Shown here one piece after another: positions 6,651 to 10,767 of a stretch of DNA of 10,767 nt. The stretch is taken from NCBI GenBank assembly GCA_002313795.1, contig DCCL01000210.1, forward strand, positions 1 to 10,767. The letters are read 5' to 3'. The notes under the pieces are model-generated. The model was not told where the DNA came from. It saw only the letters and a list, made by a program, of their open reading frames with translations, and searched no databases. Numbering within the stretch: the first letter of the stretch is position 1; every line of letters starts with the position of its first letter. This stretch comes from Faecalibacterium prausnitzii. Lineage in GTDB: Bacteria > Bacillota > Clostridia > Oscillospirales > Ruminococcaceae. The translations under genes and the position numbers were made by a program.

Positions 6651-8381
6651 TTATTCGTTCTCTGCCATCAGACGGCTCCGCTGTCTCCGGCTGCCCTCCT
6701 GGACGATGGCGGCAAGATACCACAGAATGCAGACCATCGCGGCCAGCATAACGCTCATTTTGACGTTATATCGTCCCATGAACGATATCTGTGGGTCACT
6801 GAACACCAGATAGCTGCTGATGCGCTGTGCGTAGCAGTCTGCGTCAAGCGCTCTTGTGGCGCTGACGATATTGTTGAGCTGCTGGGTGATGACGTCCACC
6901 ATAGCCTGTGCCGTCTGGCGTTCCTGCCCGGTGGTCTCTTCCTGCAGTGCGGTGATCTTCGAATCATTGGTGCTGATGCTCTTCCTGGCTTCCACCGCCG
7001 AGCTGAGCAGGTCATTGGCCTGGATGGCCAGATCATCGATGCCGATCTTGGTACGGGACATATAGAAAGAGCCCTCATCATCATAAGTGGGGATCAGCAC
7101 TGAGGAGACCATCTTGTTGTTGTAGTTATCCAGAATGTTCATGAAGATATCGCTCTTCTGGGAGTCGCTCATCTCGTCCCAACGCAGGGTGCGGTTCAGC
7201 TCGTTGAGATCCTCGATGCAGCGGGCATTGTCTTTGGCGACACCGTTTTCCCAGATGTAGCTCTGGTATTTGCCGAGGGTGTAGCTCTGCAGGTTCTGTA
7301 CCTGTTTCTTGATGGCACTGTAGCTCTGGCCGCTGCTGGACAGGTAAGAACCCGCCTGGTCGTTGCGCACCGTGAGGTAGTTGTTGATGCGCTCGATCAT
7401 CATCTGGAAATAGGAGCCGATCTCCTCGTAGTCCATATCGCTGTAATCAAAGCTGATGTCCAGCGACGTTGCATTCGTCCGATAATCCTTCGTAAAGCGC
7501 TGGAGATAGACCCGGCAGATCTCATCGAGGAAATCCTGCACCGTGATCTTGCCCCAGAGCGACCAGGGCAGCTTGACCGTGAGGTAATAGGAGGAACTGA
7601 TGTAGTAGTCGTCCTCCTTGGTCACCAGTTTGCTGGTGGTGGGGGTGATGGACAGGCAGTCCGCCAGTTCCGATGTGGTCAGGTCGTCCTGCAGGCCGGT
7701 AGCCTCCAGAACAGCCTCCAGATATTCCTGCGTCAGGAATTCCGACTCGCTGAATCGTGCCCCGTTTGGCGTTTTGCCCGTGAGGCTCTCCTCATAGTTC
7801 AAAGACATCGTTGTGCTGGCAGTAAAGCTCTTGGATGCCGTCAGAACGCACATGAAGAAGAGGGTAAAGCACACGCCCACCACAAAGAGGGTCTTCAGCT
7901 TCTTCAGAAAGACCTCACAGAGGAATTTGATGGAGAGCACCTGATCCAGAAATGCCTGAAACGACGGAAACAGCCGGGTGTGTTCCTTCCGATGCTTCCA
8001 ACGTCCGCGGCGTCGGGGACGCTGCTCCTCTTCTGTTTCTTCCGGTTCTTCGAGCTGCAGCTCCGGGATCTCTTCTTCTGCTGCTTTCGTTTTTTCCACT
8101 TCCGGTTCCCGGGTCTCTTCGGGAATATCCGGCGATCCAGGCTGTGCCTGCGGCGCAGCTGCTTCCGGGGCCGTATCCATCGGCTGCTGGGGAAGCGGTG
8201 CAGCAGGCACTGGCTGCACTGTCTCAGCCGGCTGTTCCACCACAGACTGCTTCTCAGTCGTCTTCTGCTCCGGGTGTCCCCGTTCTATTTTAGATGATGT
8301 AAAAAGCGAACGCTTCCGGGCGTGTTTTGCACCATGGTGCGCCGGAGAGGAACTGTGTCTGGAGCCCCGTTCCACACTCAT
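6651..8381 (-). CDS. Wzz-like two-TM protein with Pro/Glu-rich cytoplasmic N-terminus
   Basis: This 576-residue protein has a disordered-looking cytoplasmic N-terminus, TM1 at about 163-182, an external domain of about 360 residues with helical stretches near 450-515, and TM2 at about 541-560. A short basic tail follows TM2. The layout is that of a Wzz/CpsC-type co-polymerase, and the partner gene next door has the same topology, although no clear Wzz sequence motif is visible. The N-terminal region is basic at 17-35, then rich in Pro, Gln and Glu (about 37-120), then basic again (RPRRRGRWKHRKEH, 121-134). No Walker A/B motifs or tyrosine cluster of a BY-kinase are seen. I chose the ATG at 8381 because GAGGGG lies 6 nt upstream. 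The in-frame ATG at 8423, with AAGGA 10 nt away, would add 14 residues and is a real alternative. This is the first gene of the operon. Confidence 0.78.
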   Translation of the reverse strand: MSVERGSRHSSSPAHHGAKHARKRSLFTSSKIERGHPEQKTTEKQSVVEQPAETVQPVPAAPLPQQPMDTAPEAAAPQAQPGSPDIPEETREPEVEKTKAAEEEIPELQLEEPEETEEEQRPRRRGRWKHRKEHTRLFPSFQAFLDQVLSIKFLCEVFLKKLKTLFVVGVCFTLFFMCVLTASKSFTASTTMSLNYEESLTGKTPNGARFSESEFLTQEYLEAVLEATGLQDDLTTSELADCLSITPTTSKLVTKEDDYYISSSYYLTVKLPWSLWGKITVQDFLDEICRVYLQRFTKDYRTNATSLDISFDYSDMDYEEIGSYFQMMIERINNYLTVRNDQAGSYLSSSGQSYSAIKKQVQNLQSYTLGKYQSYIWENGVAKDNARCIEDLNELNRTLRWDEMSDSQKSDIFMNILDNYNNKMVSSVLIPTYDDEGSFYMSRTKIGIDDLAIQANDLLSSAVEARKSISTNDSKITALQEETTGQERQTAQAMVDVITQQLNNIVSATRALDADCYAQRISSYLVFSDPQISFMGRYNVKMSVMLAAMVCILWYLAAIVQEGSRRQRSRLMAENE

Positions 8382-8574
8382 CCCGCGCCCCTCATGATTT
8401 GCTCTCTGCCACTCTTCTCTCATCCAGTATTTTTCCTTTCCATTCCACGCTACATAGAGAACCCATTTATCCCAACTCAAGAAAATCGTGCGGCGCCGAA
8501 CAACACGTTTTGCAATATCTGAACCAATGCTGCCGCCGCCGCATGAGAAAGTTGAATCACTATAACTTCTTTAT

Positions 8575-8603
8575 ATAATACCGCAAAATTTTCCTGAACA
8601 CAA
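8575..8603 (-). promoter_or_regulatory. Putative promoter of the polysaccharide operon
   Basis: On the minus strand, TTGTGT (8603-8598) and TATTAT (8580-8575) are separated by exactly 17 bp, matching a sigma-70/sigma-A promoter. Transcription would start near 8568 and read into the first Wzz-like gene. The A-rich tandem repeats lie immediately upstream of the -35 box, where an activator or UP-element would act. This is pattern matching by eye. Confidence 0.5.
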
Positions 8604-8606
8604 CTA

Positions 8607-8652
8607 TTCTTTTATCTTTCACACTTTTGTTCTTTTATCTTTCACGCTTTTG
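8607..8652. repeat. Two-copy 23-bp tandem direct repeat (third partial copy)
   Basis: Two adjacent 23-bp units, 8607-8629 and 8630-8652, differ at one base (A against G at unit position 17). Each starts TTCTTTTATCTTTCAC. A third unit begins at 8653 with TTCTTTT and then degenerates. The block lies just upstream of the putative EPS promoter. Its 23-bp period, about two helical turns, would put two bound proteins on the same face of the DNA. Confidence 0.8.
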
Positions 8653-8670
8653 TTCTTTTGCTTTTTTTAT

Positions 8671-8686
8671 CCAAATTATAACTTGG
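8671..8686. promoter_or_regulatory. Imperfect 16-bp palindrome, possible operator
   Basis: CCAAATTATAACTTGG is an inverted repeat with a single mismatched pair (positions 5 and 12), so 14 of 16 bases are symmetric. Size and symmetry suit a dimeric repressor such as a LacI- or GntR-type regulator. It lies about 28 bp upstream of the putative -35 box of the kinase gene and about 70 bp upstream of the EPS promoter's -35. The regulator is not in the window. Confidence 0.4.
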
Positions 8687-8713
8687 TCTTTCCCGTCTTT
8701 CGTTGGAAAGGCG

Positions 8714-8742
8714 TTGCGCTTTTTTACACTTTTTGCTAGAAT
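8714..8742 (+). promoter_or_regulatory. Putative promoter of the sugar-acid operon
   Basis: TTGCGC (8714-8719) and TAGAAT (8737-8742) are separated by 17 bp, a good sigma-70/sigma-A match. Transcription would start near 8749, leaving a leader of about 35 nt that contains the ribosome binding site AAAGGAG at 8767-8773. Confidence 0.6.
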
Positions 8743-8783
8743 GAAATCACCTATATGGGAACGAAAAAAGGAGTGGAACGATC

Positions 8784-9731
8784 ATGTCGGAATGTCTGAC
8801 TCTGGGCGAGACCATGGCCGCTTTTACGCCGGGCCGGATGGGCCCGCTGCGCTATGTGCAGGACTATGGCATCCGCGTCGCAGGTGCCGAGAGCAACACT
8901 GCAGTGGGGCTGGCAAAACTGGGCGTATCGGCGGCATGGGTCAGCCGCCTTGGCAATGATGAATTTGGCAAGTACATCCGCAATCAGCTCCGGGCCGAGG
9001 GTGTGGATTGCCGCGGCGTGAAGTTCGACCCGGAACACCGCACCGGTGTCATGTTCAAACAGACCAGCTCCGGCGAGACCAGCGTTTTCTACTACCGGGA
9101 GAACAGTGCGGCCAGCCATATGACCCCTGAAGATCTGGATGAATCACTCTTTTCCGACTGCCGCATCCTCCACCTCAGTGGCATCACGCCGGTGCTCAGC
9201 GAGAGCTGCCGACAGACCGTCGAAGCCGCTGTCCGGCTGGCGAAAAAGCATGGTGTAAAACTCAGCTTTGACCCCAATATCCGGAAAAAACTCTGGAAAG
9301 ACCGGGACTACACGCCCCTGCTGCGGGAGCTGACCCTCGCTTCCAACATCGTCCTGATGGGCCTTGACGAAGCCGAGACCCTCTTCGGCACCCGGGACGT
9401 GGAGGCTCTGCGAACGCAGCTGCTCACCGGAGGCTGCATCGAGGTCCTCGCCCTCAAGGACGGCAGCAACGGTGCATGGATGACTGATAAGGATCAGCTG
9501 CTCCATCTGGATGCCTATCCCTGCCGCTGCATCGACCCCATCGGCGCAGGCGACGGATTCAATGCCGGTGTGCTGGCGGGGCTGCTGCAGGGCCGGACGC
9601 TGGCTGAGGCCGGGCAGATGGGCGCTGTATGTGGCGCACTGGCAACGGAAGTCCCCGGCGACGTGGAAGGCTACCCGGACTCTGACCGGCTGAACGCCAT
9701 CCTCGGCGGAGCTCAGACCATTTACCGATAA
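8784..9731 (+). CDS. kdgK: PfkB-family 2-keto-3-deoxygluconate kinase
   Basis: This 315-residue cytoplasmic kinase is of the ribokinase/PfkB family and phosphorylates 2-keto-3-deoxygluconate (KDG) at O6 with ATP, the step before aldol cleavage in uronate breakdown. The PfkB signature DPIGAGDGFNAG (251-262) carries the catalytic base D257 and the anion-hole GAGD. N-terminal GAESNTAVGLAKLG (34-47) is the substrate-side glycine motif. YYRENSAASH (103-112), SGITPVLSE (132-140) and FDPNIRKKLW (162-171) match the usual KDG-kinase pattern, and length is normal for the family. AAAGGAG lies 10 nt before the ATG. It is followed after 18 bp by the aldolase gene. The aldolase's active-site sequence leaves open that the sugar acid is the galacto epimer (KDGal) instead. 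Family is certain; substrate epimer is inferred. Confidence 0.93.
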   Translation: MSECLTLGETMAAFTPGRMGPLRYVQDYGIRVAGAESNTAVGLAKLGVSAAWVSRLGNDEFGKYIRNQLRAEGVDCRGVKFDPEHRTGVMFKQTSSGETSVFYYRENSAASHMTPEDLDESLFSDCRILHLSGITPVLSESCRQTVEAAVRLAKKHGVKLSFDPNIRKKLWKDRDYTPLLRELTLASNIVLMGLDEAETLFGTRDVEALRTQLLTGGCIEVLALKDGSNGAWMTDKDQLLHLDAYPCRCIDPIGAGDGFNAGVLAGLLQGRTLAEAGQMGAVCGALATEVPGDVEGYPDSDRLNAILGGAQTIYR

Positions 9732-9749
9732 CGAAAGAGGTGGACTGTC

Positions 9750-10376
9750 ATGGATATGTATGAAGTATTTGCCCAAAATCCCCTGCTGGCCATCCTGCGG
9801 AACGTCCCTGAGGACATCACACTGGACTACGCCGGAGCCATCCTGAAGGGCGGCGTGAAGGTGTTCGAGGTCGCACTGAACAGCCCGGATGCGCTGGCGC
9901 AGATTTCCATGCTCCGCAAAGCCTACGGCGACCAGTGCCTCATCGGCGCAGGCACTGCCATCACCGTGGAGCGGGCACAGGCCGCACTGGACGCCGGAGC
10001 ACAGTTCCTGCTGACCCCCGGCACCCCGGTGGATGTGTTTGAGTTCTGCCAGAGCCGGGACGTGATGCTGCTGCCCGGCGTTATGACCCCCACCGATGTG
10101 GCCGTCAGTCTGCAATACGGGTTCAAGACCATGAAGCTCTTCCCGGCAGGCGACCTGCCCCGCAGCTACATCAAGGACCTGAAAGGCCCCTTCGACGACA
10201 CCAACTACATCGCCATCGGCGGTGTGACGCCGGAGAATATCCCGGAGTTCATCGCTGCCGGCTGCCTTGGCGTGGGCCTTGCCAGCAGCCTCATGCCCAA
10301 AGATAAAGTAAAAAACCGCGACTGGGATGCCTGCGCAGAATATGTGCACGCCTTGGCCGAAAAAGCTAAGAGATAA
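9750..10376 (+). CDS. eda: KDPG/KDPGal-type aldolase (class I)
   Basis: This 208-residue class I aldolase has a TIM-barrel fold. It splits 2-keto-3-deoxy-6-phosphogluconate (or the galacto epimer) into pyruvate and glyceraldehyde 3-phosphate. The Schiff-base lysine is K129 in TMKLFPAG. The acid/base glutamate is E40 in FEVALNSPDA. Phosphate-binding loops are visible as GAGT (66-69), TPG (89-91) and IGGVTPENI (156-164). Length is normal. In E. coli Eda, as I recall it, the segment after the catalytic Glu is TLRT, while in the KDPGal aldolase DgoA it is PLNSP. The LNSP seen here resembles DgoA, so galacto specificity or dual specificity is possible. The ATG at 9750 has AGAGGTGG 6 nt upstream. 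The gene directly follows the kinase and ends 18 bp before a terminator hairpin. Confidence 0.92.
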   Translation: MDMYEVFAQNPLLAILRNVPEDITLDYAGAILKGGVKVFEVALNSPDALAQISMLRKAYGDQCLIGAGTAITVERAQAALDAGAQFLLTPGTPVDVFEFCQSRDVMLLPGVMTPTDVAVSLQYGFKTMKLFPAGDLPRSYIKDLKGPFDDTNYIAIGGVTPENIPEFIAAGCLGVGLASSLMPKDKVKNRDWDACAEYVHALAEKAKR

Positions 10377-10394
10377 TTTTTTGTAATAATGAGC

Positions 10395-10438
10395 AACCGC
10401 CCCTGAAGCGTCTGAATGGATGCCTCAGGGGCGGTTTT
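10395..10438 (+). terminator. Rho-independent terminator of the kinase-aldolase operon
   Basis: AACCGCCCCTGA (10395-10406) pairs perfectly with TCAGGGGCGGTT (10425-10436), giving a 12-bp GC-rich stem with an 18-nt loop. Four T residues end at 10438. It begins 18 bp after the aldolase stop and separates that operon from the CRISPR array, whose outermost repeat starts only about 6 bp further on. Confidence 0.9.
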
Positions 10439-10444
10439 CGTTTC

Positions 10445-10472
10445 CGGATAGCCCCGCTGATGCGGGGAAAAG
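10445..10472 (-). repeat. Degenerate terminal CRISPR repeat
   Basis: The right half, from ATGCGGGG through AAAAG, is identical to the other repeats. The left half differs at seven positions (unit positions 1, 3, 4, 5, 7, 14 and 15), including loss of the GGATCAC edge that encodes the crRNA handle. The inner stem CCCCGC is kept as GCCCCGC. Such decay is usual for the repeat farthest from the leader, because only leader-side repeats are renewed on spacer acquisition. Confidence 0.85.
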
Positions 10473-10767
10473 TCGCTGCGACGGAAGGTCGGAGTTTCCT
10501 GACCGGAATCACCCCCGCGTATGCGGGGAAAAGTTCCAGTGCAGATGCAGCACGGCCAAGCCCGTAGGATCACCCCCGCGTATGCGGGGAAAAGGCGCTG
10601 GTAAAGTACCCGGTGAAAGCCCAGATGGGATCACCCCCGCGCATGCGGGGAAAAGACTCGCCGTGATGAGCAAAGACGTTCAGGGGCAGGATCACCCCCG
10701 CGCATGCGGGGAAAAGGCTCCTTTCTCTAGGATTTCTGGAAACAGGCTGGGATCACCCCCGCGCATG
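10445..10767 (-). CRISPR. Type I-E CRISPR array, leader-distal end (continues past window)
   Basis: Repeats of 28 nt occur at 10445-10472 (degenerate), 10506-10533, 10567-10594, 10628-10655, 10689-10716 and 10750-10767 (cut by the window end). Five spacers of exactly 33 nt lie between them (10473, 10534, 10595, 10656 and 10717 onward), so the period is 61 bp. Each full repeat has a CCCCGC/GCGGGG stem with a 4-nt loop. Read on the minus strand the repeat begins CTTTTCCCCGC and ends GGGGGTGATCC. That matches known type I-E repeats, for example the S. thermophilus CRISPR4 repeat as I recall it, including the GTGATCC 5' handle of the crRNA. Transcription is therefore probably on the minus strand, with the leader and the cas3-cse-cas operon to the right. 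The degenerate repeat at the left end fits a leader-distal terminus. No cas gene lies in the window. Confidence 0.96.

Larger units (their letters stand above)
8382..8783. promoter_or_regulatory. Divergent intergenic region between EPS and sugar-acid operons
   Basis: This roughly 400-bp region separates two divergently transcribed operons and contains no convincing gene. It holds a promoter for each strand, a 23-bp tandem repeat and an imperfect palindrome, each listed separately. The minus-strand transcript would have a 5' leader of about 145-190 nt before the first EPS gene. That leader stays open in the gene's frame back to a TAA at 8571-8573, but no ATG occurs before 8423. The stretch 8570-8780 is markedly AT-rich compared with the flanking genes, as expected for promoter DNA. 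Confidence 0.7.

Noticed and set aside
8467..8544. 25-residue minus-strand ORF (MRRRQHWFRY...) in the leader of the EPS operon, considered as a leader peptide
   Set aside because: There is no ribosome binding site before its ATG, and no attenuator hairpin with a T-tract follows it.
8675..8680. TATAAT on the minus strand inside the palindrome, as a second EPS promoter
   Set aside because: No acceptable -35 hexamer is found 16-18 bp upstream of it, while the TTGTGT/TATTAT pair at 8575-8603 has both boxes at 17-bp spacing.
9144..10349. 401-codon open frame on the minus strand opposite the kinase and aldolase genes
   Set aside because: It mirrors two well-recognised plus-strand enzymes, is rich in His, Ala and Gly as expected for the antisense of GC-rich genes, and has no recognisable domain.
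10205..10573. Minus-strand open frame running from the CRISPR array into the aldolase gene
   Set aside because: Part of its protein is a translation of CRISPR repeats and the rest is antisense to the aldolase.
10445..10767. Plus-strand transcription of the CRISPR array with the leader next to the terminator
   Set aside because: The plus-strand repeat ends in AAAAG, not a type I-E handle; the minus strand gives GTGATCC, and the decayed repeat is at the left end, as expected for the leader-distal side.

Overview
The window reads as chromosomal DNA of a gut Firmicute of the Faecalibacterium/Gemmiger/Subdoligranulum kind (Oscillospiraceae). That placement is an inference. It rests on the GC-rich codon use of most genes, strong AGGAGG-type ribosome binding sites, a Gram-positive style cell-surface polysaccharide locus, and a type I-E CRISPR repeat close to those of Firmicutes and Actinobacteria. 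No species-level claim is possible without a search.

Positions 1-8381, all on the minus strand, hold seven co-directional genes separated by 38 bp or less, or overlapping. They look like one surface-polysaccharide (EPS/capsule) operon transcribed right to left. In order of transcription they are: a Wzz-like two-TM protein with a long Pro/Glu-rich cytoplasmic N-terminus; a second Wzz-like protein carrying a C-terminal degenerate GGDEF-like domain; a membrane-anchored calcineurin-like phosphoesterase; a Wzy/O-antigen-ligase-like membrane protein; a DUF6625-like putative glycosyltransferase; a GT4 glycosyltransferase; and a radical SAM enzyme cut off by the window edge. The Wzy-like and DUF6625-like genes are clearly AT-richer than the rest, so they look like an exchanged, strain-variable part of the locus. 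The two Wzz-like proteins probably govern chain length and export, the Wzy-like protein polymerises or ligates, and the two transferases build the repeat unit. The roles of the phosphoesterase and radical SAM enzyme are unknown.

Positions 8382-8783 form a divergent intergenic region. It has a plausible promoter on each strand, a 23-bp tandem direct repeat just upstream of the EPS promoter, and an imperfect 16-bp palindrome that may be an operator.

Positions 8784-10376, plus strand, hold a two-gene sugar-acid operon: a PfkB-family 2-keto-3-deoxygluconate kinase and a KDPG/KDPGal-type aldolase. Together they would turn 2-keto-3-deoxy sugar acids from uronate or galactonate catabolism into pyruvate and glyceraldehyde 3-phosphate. 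A strong intrinsic terminator follows at 10395-10438.

Positions 10445-10767 are the end of a type I-E CRISPR array: 28-nt repeats, 33-nt spacers, 61-bp period, five spacers visible, running off the window. The repeat sequence and the degenerate outermost repeat indicate that the array is transcribed on the minus strand, with its leader and presumably its cas genes to the right of the window.

The most unusual feature is the Wzz-like protein fused to a catalytically dead-looking GGDEF domain, encoded beside a second Wzz-like protein with a different cytoplasmic extension.
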